A stretch of DNA of 64,000 bases from an uncultured SAR116 cluster alpha proteobacterium. GTDB taxonomy: Bacteria > Pseudomonadota > Alphaproteobacteria > Puniceispirillales > Marisalimonadaceae. Below are positions 24,183-33,160 of the stretch, one piece after another. Below the pieces are notes generated by a model, which made no database searches, was not told where the DNA came from, and worked only from the letters and a program-made list of their open reading frames with translations. The stretch covers positions 44,976-108,975 of the forward strand of contig CACNGC010000006.1 of assembly GCA_902619805.1 (NCBI GenBank). The letters run 5' to 3'. The position numbers and the translations under genes were made by a program. The first letter of the stretch is position 1; each line of letters opens with the position of its first letter.

Positions 24183-24944
24183 ATGGTAACAAATAAAAAC
24201 AAATCTTCTACACCAGTTATCCAAATCAAAGAAATGCACAAATGGTTTGCTAATTTTCATGTTCTTAAAAATATTTCATTAGGTGTAAATCAAGGTGAAA
24301 GAATAGTAATTTGTGGCCCATCAGGATCTGGAAAGTCAACACTTATAAGATGTATAAACAGACTAGAAGTTCATCAACAGGGAGATATTATTGTAAATAA
24401 TGTTGAGTTGACTGGAGATTTAAAAAATCTAGAAGCTATAAGAAGTGATGTTGGAATGGTTTTTCAATCTTTTAACTTATTCCCTCATTTAACGGTGCTT
24501 GAAAATTGTACTTTAGCTCCAATTTGGGTAAAGAAGTTACCTAAAAAAGATTCTGAAGAGTTAGCAATGGAATTATTAACTAGAGTGAAAATTCCAGAAC
24601 AAGCATTAAAATATCCAGGTCAATTATCAGGTGGTCAACAACAAAGAGTTGCCATTGCTAGATCATTATGTATGCAACCAAAAATAATGTTATTTGATGA
24701 ACCTACGTCTGCACTAGACCCTGAAATGATAAAAGAAGTTTTAGACACCATGATAGAGTTAGCAGAAACAGGTATGACTATGTTGGTTGTTACTCATGAA
24801 ATGGGTTTTGCAAAAAAAGTAGCTGATAGTGTCATTTTTATGGATGAAGGTGAGATTATTGAACAAAATGATCCAAAAAACTTCTTTAATAATCCAAAAA
24901 ATGATAGGACTAAGCTTTTCTTAAGCCAAATACTTAATCACTAA
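24183..24944 (+). CDS. aapP: General L-amino acid ABC transporter, ATPase AapP
   Basis: A 253-aa ABC ATPase. Walker [10 protein letters not shown] at 45-53, Q-loop [13 protein letters not shown], signature LSGGQQQR, Walker [13 protein letters not shown] and switch His in VVTHEMG. It energises the AapQM permease for uptake of a broad range of L-amino acids, a central nutrient route in a streamlined heterotroph. It converges on the sulfurtransferase gene with 8 bp between the stops. Confidence 0.94.
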   Translation: MVTNKNKSSTPVIQIKEMHKWFANFHVLKNISLGVNQGERIVICGPSGSGKSTLIRCINRLEVHQQGDIIVNNVELTGDLKNLEAIRSDVGMVFQSFNLFPHLTVLENCTLAPIWVKKLPKKDSEELAMELLTRVKIPEQALKYPGQLSGGQQQRVAIARSLCMQPKIMLFDEPTSALDPEMIKEVLDTMIELAETGMTMLVVTHEMGFAKKVADSVIFMDEGEIIEQNDPKNFFNNPKNDRTKLFLSQILNH

Positions 24945-24952
24945 ATTAAGAT

Positions 24953-25798
24953 TTAATTACTTGTTTGTATTTTTTGTCCTGATGATGCCCACTCAGTCCA
25001 AGAACCGTCATAAATAGGTACATCTTTTCTACCTAAACAATAAAGAGCTACTGATATAACACATGCAGAAACCCCAGACCCACAAGTCGCTATGATTTGT
25101 TCTGTGTTGTTAAAATTATTATTAGAAAAAATTTTATTTAATTCTTCAATTGATTTTAGGAAACCATCATTTGTAACTAAATCAGAGGAGGGTAAATTCT
25201 TTGAATTAGGAATATGACCAGAGAGTAATCCAGGTCTTGGTTCTTTTGCTTCGCCAGTAAATCTTTTATAAGATCTTGCATCTAAAATTAATTTTGAATT
25301 ATTGTTTGAAACAGAAATCATTTGTTTCAAGTCTACTACTAAGTCTTTCTTCTCAGTTTTACTTTGAAAATCACCTTTTGTAATTATAGTTTTTTTATTT
25401 GTAATTTCTCCTCCACTTTTTTCCCAATTTTTTAATCCCCCATTTAGGATAAAAATATTTTCATGACCAAAGTATCTAAATAAAAACCAAGCTCTAGCTG
25501 ATGACAATAATGGTGAATTATCATAAATAATTATTTCGTCTTGATTATTAATACCCAAATTTTGCATCATTATAGAAAATAGTTCTTTTGATGGTATCAT
25601 GTGAGGTAAAGGATTTTTAGGATCAGCAATTTTATTAATATCAAAAAATACTGAATTTGGTATGTGTTTCTCTTTATATTCTTCTTCAGCGTTTAAACCA
25701 GAGTCTGGAAGAAAAAATGTAGCATCCAATATTTTTACATTTGACTTAACACTTTTATTTTTTAACATTTTAGGTTCTATGAATAAAGAGTTCTTCAA
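24953..25798 (-). CDS. sseA: Sulfurtransferase, 3-mercaptopyruvate/thiosulfate type
   Basis: A 281-aa two-domain rhodanese-like enzyme. The inactive N-terminal domain carries DATFFLPDSG and HIPNSVFFDI. The catalytic C-terminal domain has the linker FTGEAKEPRPGLLSGHIPNSKN and active-site Cys239 in ATCGSGVSA. The CG(S/T)GV(S/T)A loop is that of 3-mercaptopyruvate sulfurtransferases. The TTG start at 25798 is supported by GGAG eight bases upstream. It follows the cysteine synthase gene by 13 bp, forming a cysteine/sulfur operon. Confidence 0.85.
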   Translation of the reverse strand: MKNSLFIEPKMLKNKSVKSNVKILDATFFLPDSGLNAEEEYKEKHIPNSVFFDINKIADPKNPLPHMIPSKELFSIMMQNLGINNQDEIIIYDNSPLLSSARAWFLFRYFGHENIFILNGGLKNWEKSGGEITNKKTIITKGDFQSKTEKKDLVVDLKQMISVSNNNSKLILDARSYKRFTGEAKEPRPGLLSGHIPNSKNLPSSDLVTNDGFLKSIEELNKIFSNNNFNNTEQIIATCGSGVSACVISVALYCLGRKDVPIYDGSWTEWASSGQKIQTSN

Positions 25799-25811
25799 AT
25801 TTTATCTCCAT

Positions 25812-26817
25812 TTAAAGCCAATTAGGGACAACTAAATCTTTTGATTTTAAAAATTCAGGATTCCATATTTTAGATTGATATCTTTGTCCTGAGTCACATA
25901 AAATCGTTACAATAGTGTGACCTGGGCCAAGTTCTTTTGCTAATTGAACTGCTCCAGCTACGTTGATTCCACTTGATCCTCCAAGAAATAAGCCTTCATC
26001 TTTTAGTAAATCAAATATAACAGTAAGAGCATTGTTATCACTTATTCTAAATGATAAATCTATAGGACAATTTTCTAAATTTTTAGTAACTCTACCTTGT
26101 CCAATTCCTTCTGTAATTGAATTCCCTTCTGATTTCATTTCACCATTTTGGTAATAATTGTATAAACCAGAGCCAAAAGGGTCAGACAAAGCTATTTTAA
26201 TTTTTTTATTTTTTTCTTTTAAAAACAATCCCGTTCCAGATAAAGTTCCTCCAGTACCAACTGCACAAGTAAAAGCATCAATTTTACCTTCTGTTTGTTC
26301 CCATATTTCAGGTCCTGTAGAATTAAAATGAGCCATTTGATTTGCAACATTATCAAACTGATTGGCCCAAAGAACTCCATTTCCATGTGTTTTGGACAAA
26401 TCTTCAGCAATTTGTTGAGATTGTCTTATATAATTACCAGGATTAGAATAAGGCAAAGCAGGAACTAACTTTAATTCACATCCAATTAATCTTAAAGCAT
26501 CTTTTTTTTCCTGACTTTGAGTTTCAGGCATAACAATCAAGGTTTTATATCCCAATGAATTTCCAACTAATCCAAGCCCAATACCAGTGTTACCAGCAGT
26601 TCCTTCAACAATTATACCTCCTGGCAATAATTGTTTTTTTTTCTATTGCGTCTAAAACAATACCTTTAGCAGCTCTATCCTTTATAGATGACCCTGGATT
26701 AAGGAACTCGGCTTTTCCATAAATTTCACATCCAGTAATTTCACTAGCTTTTTTTAATTTAATTAGTGGTGTATTTCCAACAGTGTCAACAAAATCGTTT
26801 TTAATATTATTTTTCAT
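25812..26817 (-). pseudogene. cysK: Cysteine synthase, split by a one-base frameshift in an A9 run
   Basis: The first reading frame (26605-26817) has the N-terminus DTVGNTPLIKLKK and the PLP Lys in GSSIKDRAAKG, then runs out of frame. The second (25812-26627) continues with PGGIIVEGTAGNTGIGLGLVG and the rest of an O-acetylserine sulfhydrylase-type enzyme (GTGGTLSGTG phosphate-binding loop, GLFLGGSSGIN, DSGQRYQSK). They join perfectly as EKKQLLPGG if the T run at 26634-26642 (A9 in the coding strand) had eight bases. All key residues are present, so the enzyme would be functional if corrected by slippage or if this is a sequencing indel. Restored length is about 335 aa, normal for the family. 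Confidence 0.8.
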
Positions 26818-26932
26818 AAATTTTACTTACTAATTATCAGTTTTTATATATACAAATTCTGTATTAATTTAATATATACATATGTCATATATAAAAACAA
26901 ATAATTGAATTTTTTAATTTAGAACATTTAAA

Positions 26933-28789
26933 ATGATTAATTTTAAAAATATTTACTTCTCTATTGGTGGTGTCCCACTCTTTGAAAATGCTTCTGGGTT
27001 TGTTCCTACTGGGCACAAGGTTGGAATTGTCGGAAGAAATGGCGTAGGGAAAACCACATTATTTAAATTAATCTTAAATGAAATTATTTTAGACAGTGGT
27101 GTGATAGAAGTACCAAAAAATTTTAAAGTTGGTTCTGTATCACAAGAAGCTCCCTCAACTGAAGAAACTTTGTTGGATACTGTTTTATCTGCTGATATTG
27201 AAAGATCAAAACTTTTAAACGAATCTCAAGTAGAAAGAGATCCAAACAAAATTGCAGAAATCCATACTAGATTGTCTGATATTAACGCTTACTCTGCTGA
27301 AGCAAGAGCTTCCTCAATTTTAAATGGATTAGGTTTTAATAAAAATGATATTTTAAAACCATGCTCTAGCTTTTCAGGTGGTTGGAGAATGCGTGTTGCG
27401 CTAGCAAGTGTGTTGTTTTCTAATCCAGAATTACTTTTACTTGATGAACCTACAAACTATCTAGATTTTGAGGGTTCTATATGGTTAGAAAATTACTTAC
27501 AAAAATTTAAAAATACAGCTTTGATAATTTCGCATGACAGGAATTTACTTAATAAATCAGTAACTAGCATACTACATTTAACACAAAAGAAATTAATTTT
27601 TTATAATGGTAACTATGATTTTTTTGATAATGAAAGAAGAGTTAAATTAGAACAAAAAATATCTCAAAAAAATAAACAAGATGCTCAAAGAGCTCATTTA
27701 GAGAGCTTTATTAATCGTTTTAAAGCTAAAGCATCTAAGTCTAAACAGGCTCAATCTAGAATTAAAATCTTAGAAAAAATGAAACCTATTTTAATTGAAG
27801 AAAATCAGAAAGTTCCTACATTCAAATTTGAAAAGGTTACAAAATTGTCCCCACCACTAGTTACTATTGAACAGGCGTCTGTTGGATATAATAATAATCC
27901 AATTTTAAAAAATATAAATTTGAGTATAGACCCAGATGATCGAATTGGTCTATTAGGAGTGAATGGAGAAGGAAAATCTACTTTTTCTAAATTGATAGCA
28001 AAAAAACTTAATTTAATTAAAGGAAAATTAAATTATCCAAATAAATTGAAAATTGGATATTTTGCACAACATCAACTAGATGAATTAATGCCAAATGAAA
28101 CACCGTTTGAGCATTTATATTCAAAACTAGACAAAGAAGTACCTTCTAAGATTAGATCTAGACTAGGTTCAGCTGGCTTTACACAAGATACAATGGATAT
28201 TGAAGTAAAAAGATTGTCTGGTGGTCAAAAAGCTAGATTATTGCTACTTTTAGTTGTTGTTGAAAAACCAGATTTAATAATTCTTGATGAGCCTACTAAT
28301 CATTTAGATATTGAGAGTAGGGAAGCGCTAATAATGGCTTTAAATGATTATACTGGATCTTTAATATTAGTAAGTCATGATGCTTTTTTAGTGGAAAGAT
28401 TAGTTGACCGTCTTCTTATCATAAAAAATGGAAATGTATCTGAATTTTTAGGAGATTTTCATGAATATAAAAAAGTAGTATTAAATAATAATTCAATTAA
28501 AGGCAAACATAAGGTTGGTAATAATAAAAATATAGTCAACAACCAATACAAGAATTTTAAAACTAGAGATTTGAAAAAACTTTTAACAAATTGTGAAAAC
28601 AAAATTTCAAAATTTGAAAAACAAAAAAGTATTTTAGAAAATGAGATGTCACTTGAAAATTTTTACCAAGCTAACAATCAAAAACGTATTCAGGAAGTAA
28701 ATATTGAGTTAAAATCTTTGATAGATCTTATCATTGAAGAAGAAAAAATATGGGAAGATTTAGTAGTTAAAATTGAAGATTATAATTAA
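26933..28789 (+). CDS. ABC-F family ATP-binding protein (Uup/YheS-like)
   Basis: A 618-aa soluble protein with two ABC ATPase domains: Walker A GRNGVGKTT near residue 36 and GVNGEGKST near 346; signatures SFSGGWRMR and LSGGQKARL; Walker B LLLLDEPTNYLD and LIILDEPTNHLD. Between them lies the Lys/Arg-rich linker helix (about 230-290), and the C-terminus is a coiled coil. No membrane segments. ABC-F proteins act on the ribosome E-site as translation factors. It is divergent from the cysteine synthase gene, and its stop overlaps the start of the next gene by one base. Confidence 0.88.
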   Translation: MINFKNIYFSIGGVPLFENASGFVPTGHKVGIVGRNGVGKTTLFKLILNEIILDSGVIEVPKNFKVGSVSQEAPSTEETLLDTVLSADIERSKLLNESQVERDPNKIAEIHTRLSDINAYSAEARASSILNGLGFNKNDILKPCSSFSGGWRMRVALASVLFSNPELLLLDEPTNYLDFEGSIWLENYLQKFKNTALIISHDRNLLNKSVTSILHLTQKKLIFYNGNYDFFDNERRVKLEQKISQKNKQDAQRAHLESFINRFKAKASKSKQAQSRIKILEKMKPILIEENQKVPTFKFEKVTKLSPPLVTIEQASVGYNNNPILKNINLSIDPDDRIGLLGVNGEGKSTFSKLIAKKLNLIKGKLNYPNKLKIGYFAQHQLDELMPNETPFEHLYSKLDKEVPSKIRSRLGSAGFTQDTMDIEVKRLSGGQKARLLLLLVVVEKPDLIILDEPTNHLDIESREALIMALNDYTGSLILVSHDAFLVERLVDRLLIIKNGNVSEFLGDFHEYKKVVLNNNSIKGKHKVGNNKNIVNNQYKNFKTRDLKKLLTNCENKISKFEKQKSILENEMSLENFYQANNQKRIQEVNIELKSLIDLIIEEEKIWEDLVVKIEDYN

Positions 28790-29226
28790 TGAATTCGTTA
28801 GAAGCATATATTATTCTATTTATTTCATCTTTTTTATCTTCGACAATACTTCCTGGTCATTCTGAGATAACGCTAACTACTTTTATTTTATTAGAAAAAT
28901 TTTCACAATTTTTACTTATTTTCTTTGCAAGTTTTGGTAATATATTAGGTTCAATAATTAATTGGTACTTAGGGTCATATATAACAAAATTTATAAATAA
29001 AAGTTGGTTTCCTTTTAAAAAAAAACAGTTACATAATGTGTCTTTATGGTATTTAAAATATGGTAAATGGTCTTTATTTCTTTCTTGGGTTCCTTTTGTT
29101 GGAGATCCTTTAACAATTGTTGCAGGTATGTTTAGAGTTCCTCTAATAATATTTATCACTATAGTTTCAATCTCAAAAATACTAAGATATATTTTTGTAG
29201 GATATATTGCATTAAAACTTTTATAA
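28789..29226 (+). CDS. YqaA/DedA (VTT-domain) membrane protein
   Basis: A 145-aa membrane protein with the YqaA branch of the DedA/SNARE-associated fold. Motifs are SSTILPGHSEITLTTF near residue 20, FGNILGSIINWYLG and WVPFVGDPLTIVAGMFRVP, with re-entrant Pro/Gly segments and about four helices. Relatives are implicated in lipid scrambling or flippase function. It overlaps the ABC-F stop codon by one base (TAATG), so the genes are translationally coupled. Confidence 0.8.
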   Translation: MNSLEAYIILFISSFLSSTILPGHSEITLTTFILLEKFSQFLLIFFASFGNILGSIINWYLGSYITKFINKSWFPFKKKQLHNVSLWYLKYGKWSLFLSWVPFVGDPLTIVAGMFRVPLIIFITIVSISKILRYIFVGYIALKLL

Positions 29227-29245
29227 TTAATATTGTGTAATTAAG

Positions 29246-29491
29246 ATGAAACTATTTACTGTATTTCTATTTATATTATTTTCAAATTCTCCTACCTATG
29301 CAGAAAAAATTAATGATAAGATTGTTAATAATAAGTTTGAAACAGAGTGTAAATTATTAGAAGCTGAAATAAGTTTATTACTTTTTTATGCTGATGATAA
29401 ATTTATGAATAAACCTGAATTAATTTCAAAATATCTTAAGGAAGTGAATTTTCACGAAATTGTCGATTCTTGGGAAAAGTTATGTAAATAA
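29246..29491 (+). CDS. Small secreted protein of unknown function
   Basis: An 81-aa protein with a signal peptide (cut after TYA near residue 19) and a short helical mature part with two cysteines (ETECKLL and KLCK), probably a disulphide-linked helical hairpin in the periplasm. It lies 19 bp after the YqaA-like gene and ends immediately before the tRNA-Asn gene on the other strand. No family recognised. Confidence 0.5.
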   Translation: MKLFTVFLFILFSNSPTYAEKINDKIVNNKFETECKLLEAEISLLLFYADDKFMNKPELISKYLKEVNFHEIVDSWEKLCK

Positions 29492-29566
29492 TGGCTCCCC
29501 GGGACGGATTCGAACCGCCGGCCAGACGATTAACAGTCGTCTGCTCTACCGCTGAGCTACCGGGGA
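29492..29566 (-). tRNA. tRNA-Asn (anticodon GTT)
   Basis: On the minus strand: acceptor TCCCCGG/CCGGGGA, D-arm GCTC/GAGC, anticodon stem GACGA/TCGTC with loop CTGTTAA (anticodon GTT), T-loop TTCGAAT, discriminator G, encoded CCA. All arms pair. Confidence 0.95.
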
Positions 29567-29650
29567 ATATATCGATTACTCATTTGTTTGTTTTTAATCT
29601 AATTATTATAAAATGCAACAATTTAATAAAACAATTCAAAGTGTTGAAGG

Positions 29651-30697
29651 TTAATTATTTTTTAAAATTTTTTTCGCTATTTTAGAAATTTCTGAATGAC
29701 TTAAAGATTTAGCATTTATGAGTTTTATTATTTTACGGTCATTTTTAATTGTATTAGAGGAGTAAGACGGGTCATAATGATTTTGTAAAAAACTCTCAGT
29801 AAGCTCTTCCCAATTTTTTTTTAGTATTAAATCTTCCCAACTATCAATTAAATTTTTACTCAGTCTTTTTCTTAAACCACTAAGTAAGGGATAAATTAGA
29901 TCGGGGCTATCACACATATAATCATAATCTTTAACTAGAAAATTTGCTCTCAATTTTAGATCTGCTTTAATCTCAACCCTAGGCGAAATTATCATTTTTG
30001 CCCAAATTGATTTAGGTATATGAACATTACCAATTTTACTACTTTCTGCCTCAACATAAATATTTTTTTTAAGGTTAAGTTTTTTAAGATTATTAAATAA
30101 TTTACTTTCAAACAATTTTTGAGAAGGTTGCTCTAAACCTGGTATTTTGCCTAATAAGGATCCTTTATGATTGGCTAAACCTTCTAAATCTAAAATTTGT
30201 CCACCTAATTCACCAATATTTTGTAAAATTTTAGTTTTTGCAGAACCAGTTTTACCACTTATTAAAATTATTTTTAATTTGGAACCAATATTTTCAAAAA
30301 ATTTTACAACGCTGTTTCTATATTCTTTATAACCACCATCTAATTGGTATGTTCTCCATCCTACTTCAGATAAAATAATTGAAAAGGCTTTTGATCTCTG
30401 ACCACCTCTCCAACAATAAATCAATGGTTGCCATGAACCTTTTTGTTCAAGGAAATTTTTTTCGATGTGATCTGCAATATTTCTTGCAGTAAGTGAGGAA
30501 CCTATTATTTTTGCTTTGAAGGTACTTTCTTTTTTATAAATGGTACCAACTTTTTCTCTTTCTTGATCAGATAATACAGGGCAATTGATAGCTCCTATAA
30601 TATGGTCATTAGCAAATTCTGATGGAGATCTTACATCAATAATTGTATCAAAGTTTTTGCTTTCCCAATTTTTAATTAATTTATACTTTTTTACCAT
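29651..30697 (-). CDS. mnmH: tRNA 2-selenouridine synthase
   Basis: A 348-aa enzyme (MnmH/SelU/YbbB) that uses selenophosphate to exchange sulfur for selenium in 2-thiouridine at wobble position 34. The N-terminal rhodanese domain has IDVRSPSEFANDHI and the catalytic Cys in YCWRGGQRSKAF (about residue 94). The C-terminal part has a P-loop GKTGSAKT (about 148-155). It starts 3 bp after the selD fusion stop, so the two genes form a selenium operon. The likely substrates are tRNAs for Lys, Glu and Gln. Confidence 0.9.
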   Translation of the reverse strand: MVKKYKLIKNWESKNFDTIIDVRSPSEFANDHIIGAINCPVLSDQEREKVGTIYKKESTFKAKIIGSSLTARNIADHIEKNFLEQKGSWQPLIYCWRGGQRSKAFSIILSEVGWRTYQLDGGYKEYRNSVVKFFENIGSKLKIILISGKTGSAKTKILQNIGELGGQILDLEGLANHKGSLLGKIPGLEQPSQKLFESKLFNNLKKLNLKKNIYVEAESSKIGNVHIPKSIWAKMIISPRVEIKADLKLRANFLVKDYDYMCDSPDLIYPLLSGLRKRLSKNLIDSWEDLILKKNWEELTESFLQNHYDPSYSSNTIKNDRKIIKLINAKSLSHSEISKIAKKILKNN

Positions 30698-30700
30698 TTT

Positions 30701-32890
30701 TTACGTTATTCTAATTTTATTATCTAAATTGTTTACAAATCCTATTTCAGTAAAATTAATTTTGTTTTCCTTTAAAATTTTAAATTGTTTAACTTTTTCT
30801 TCTTTTGGAATTATAAAGGCTAAACCTCCAACAGTTTGAGGATCATATAATATTTCATCTATTAACTTTATTTCTCTATCATAAACTAATTCTTTTTGTG
30901 CGGTGTTAAAATTTTTCTCGAATAATGAAGATCTGACATTTTTGGATAAAGCTTCCGTTACACCGTTAAATATAGGTATTTTATCTGGATAGATTGTCAG
31001 TCCAGTCTTTCCAACATCTCTTTTTATTAAGTTTAATAGATGGTTTGCTAGTCCAAAACCAGTTATGTCTGTCATAGACAAAATTTTTAATCTATCTAAA
31101 ATTTTTGAGAAATTAATATTTCCTTGATACATTTGGTTAAGAACTTCAACATGGTAATAACTATCAATAATATCGTTGTTTATACCTGCAAATATAATTC
31201 CAGACCCTATTCTTTCAGTTAATATCAAAATATCATTTACTTTTAGCTTACCAAGGGTTTTATTATTTACACTTTTTTTTTCGCCTATTACAGAAAAACC
31301 TATTACTGGATCTTTATCTTTTCCAATCATAGTATGTCCACCACTTATAGAACAATTAGCTAACTTTAAGACTTCTGTTGCACCAGAGGTGACTTGTTCT
31401 AAATCTCTTGAATTTATTTCAGAATTTGAAAATGGAAGTTGTAAAATCATTAGGGCTGAAATAAGTTTAGAGTTGACCGCAATAATATCGCTAATTGCAT
31501 GATTAGCTGCAATTTTTCCTAAAAGATATGGATCCGATACAATAGAGCTAATCATATCTACACTCTGATATAATTTTGGATAATTATTTATATTAATTGC
31601 ATCTTCAGACGTTGTAATTATTTCTTTGGATAAAGTTGTTTTGAGAGAATTAAAATCTACTTTTGCAGCACAACCTCTACATTGCATTTGATAAGAAGGT
31701 ATATTTTTATTATTTTGAATAATAACGTCAAAAACTTTAAATAAATTCCTAAATATATAATTATTATCTTGGTTTAAATCATTGAATTTTTTTACAAATT
31801 TCTGATCTATTAATTTCTTTAAAAGAAAACTAAATCTTGAAGTAAATGTGAAATTATATTTTGTAGCAATGGCTAGTCCATTTGATAATCCTATTATAGA
31901 TAAATAATTTTTATTAAATTTATAAGGAACAGGTATTTTTTTTTGAATAAATCCTCTAATACTTCTAGCTAGAGGTTTTCCAGATTTTACTGCATAAACA
32001 CCAGATTTACTTAAATTTTGATTGTTAAAATCAACTATGTCACCAGCAGCAAAAACATAATTATAATTTGTTTGAAATTTATTATTGACAATAATAAAAT
32101 TATTCCGATTTAAAATAATATCTGATTTTTTTATCCATTCTGGGGCCATACCATTTGTTGATAAAATTGACTTATCAATTTTCAATTTAGTTTTATCTGA
32201 TAAAATCAATTTATCTTTTTGTACTTCAATTACTTCTACTTTTTCAATCACATTAATCTGTGCATTTTGAAGAGTTTGTTTTGCTGCTTTTCTTGTTTGA
32301 TTTGGGAAAGAACTTAATAGTCCATTTTTGCCAGTTATTATACTTATTTTCAAATTAGATTTTGTATTTGTGAAACGTTTTTGCACACCTAAAGCCAATT
32401 CTACTGAAGCGGGTCCACCTCCAATAAAAGCAATATTATTATTTTTTTTTATTTCAGTTAAAAAATTATTTGATAATTTTGAGATTGGTTTTACTGGTAC
32501 ACAATATTTAAGTGCCCCTTTGATAGTTTTATTGCTGCTTTGTATGCCTGTGTTTATTGATAGTACGTCAAATTTTATTTTTGGTCTGTTTTTTAATATA
32601 ATTTCTTTATTAATTGCTGAAATTTCTAAAACTTCTGAATGTATAAACCTAATATTTAATTTGAAACAAAGTTTATAAAGGTCTATGTGAGTTTCTCTCC
32701 AAGTATACATTCCAGCAATAAAACCTGGAATCATACCTGAATAAGGAGTATCAATTTCATTACTAATTAATGTTATCCGGGTTCCTTCAATAGGTCTTTT
32801 TGAGAGTTCCATAATTAGTATTATGTGAGAATGTCCACCACCAATTAACACTAAATCATTGTTTATTGGGATTTCTTGTTGCTTAAACAT
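30701..32890 (-). CDS. selD: FAD-dependent oxidoreductase/selenide water dikinase fusion
   Basis: A 729-aa two-domain protein. Residues 1 to about 385 are an NDH-2-like FAD/NAD(P) oxidoreductase (LIGGGHSHIILIMEL at the N-terminus, FIGGGPASVELALG near 155, VFAAGDIVDF). Residues about 400-729 are SelD, which makes selenophosphate from selenide and ATP: CRGCAAKVD with catalytic Cys407 and Lys410, SVDMISSIVSDPYLLGKIAANHAISDI, SGGHTMIGKD. This fusion is a known bacterial architecture; the oxidoreductase may supply reduced selenium. With mnmH downstream and no selA/selB here, the product most likely feeds tRNA modification. Confidence 0.9.
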   Translation of the reverse strand: MFKQQEIPINNDLVLIGGGHSHIILIMELSKRPIEGTRITLISNEIDTPYSGMIPGFIAGMYTWRETHIDLYKLCFKLNIRFIHSEVLEISAINKEIILKNRPKIKFDVLSINTGIQSSNKTIKGALKYCVPVKPISKLSNNFLTEIKKNNNIAFIGGGPASVELALGVQKRFTNTKSNLKISIITGKNGLLSSFPNQTRKAAKQTLQNAQINVIEKVEVIEVQKDKLILSDKTKLKIDKSILSTNGMAPEWIKKSDIILNRNNFIIVNNKFQTNYNYVFAAGDIVDFNNQNLSKSGVYAVKSGKPLARSIRGFIQKKIPVPYKFNKNYLSIIGLSNGLAIATKYNFTFTSRFSFLLKKLIDQKFVKKFNDLNQDNNYIFRNLFKVFDVIIQNNKNIPSYQMQCRGCAAKVDFNSLKTTLSKEIITTSEDAININNYPKLYQSVDMISSIVSDPYLLGKIAANHAISDIIAVNSKLISALMILQLPFSNSEINSRDLEQVTSGATEVLKLANCSISGGHTMIGKDKDPVIGFSVIGEKKSVNNKTLGKLKVNDILILTERIGSGIIFAGINNDIIDSYYHVEVLNQMYQGNINFSKILDRLKILSMTDITGFGLANHLLNLIKRDVGKTGLTIYPDKIPIFNGVTEALSKNVRSSLFEKNFNTAQKELVYDREIKLIDEILYDPQTVGGLAFIIPKEEKVKQFKILKENKINFTEIGFVNNLDNKIRIT

Positions 32891-32909
32891 ATTTATTACA
32901 TCTAATAAA

Positions 32910-32983
32910 TGGAGGCCCGAAGCGGAATCGAACCGCTGTTAACGGCTTTGCAGGCCGCTGCATCACCACTCTGCCATCGGGCC
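32910..32983 (-). tRNA. tRNA-Cys (anticodon GCA)
   Basis: On the minus strand: acceptor GGCCCGA/TCGGGCC, anticodon stem GCGGC/GCCGT with loop CTGCAAA (anticodon GCA), T-loop TTCGATT, discriminator T (U73, the Cys identity base), encoded CCA. It lies just upstream of the selD fusion gene; it is a normal cysteine tRNA and not a selenocysteine tRNA. Confidence 0.94.
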
Positions 32984-33160
32984 ACAAGTTAGGTGATTAC
33001 TTCTATAACTCTTCAAAAGCATACAAGCAATTAAAAAAAAAAATATAGAATAATATTTTGTTACAAGATTTCATGTTAATACTTAATTATTAACTAGAAT
33101 TTTATTTTCAATCCGCTATTAAATTATATTTATGTTTATTTAGCATTTTTTGAGGTTTCA

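Noticed and set aside
29491..29685. Open frame across tRNA-Asn (starting APRDGFEPPARRL)
   Set aside because: This is the well-known spurious translation of an antisense tRNA gene, not a protein.
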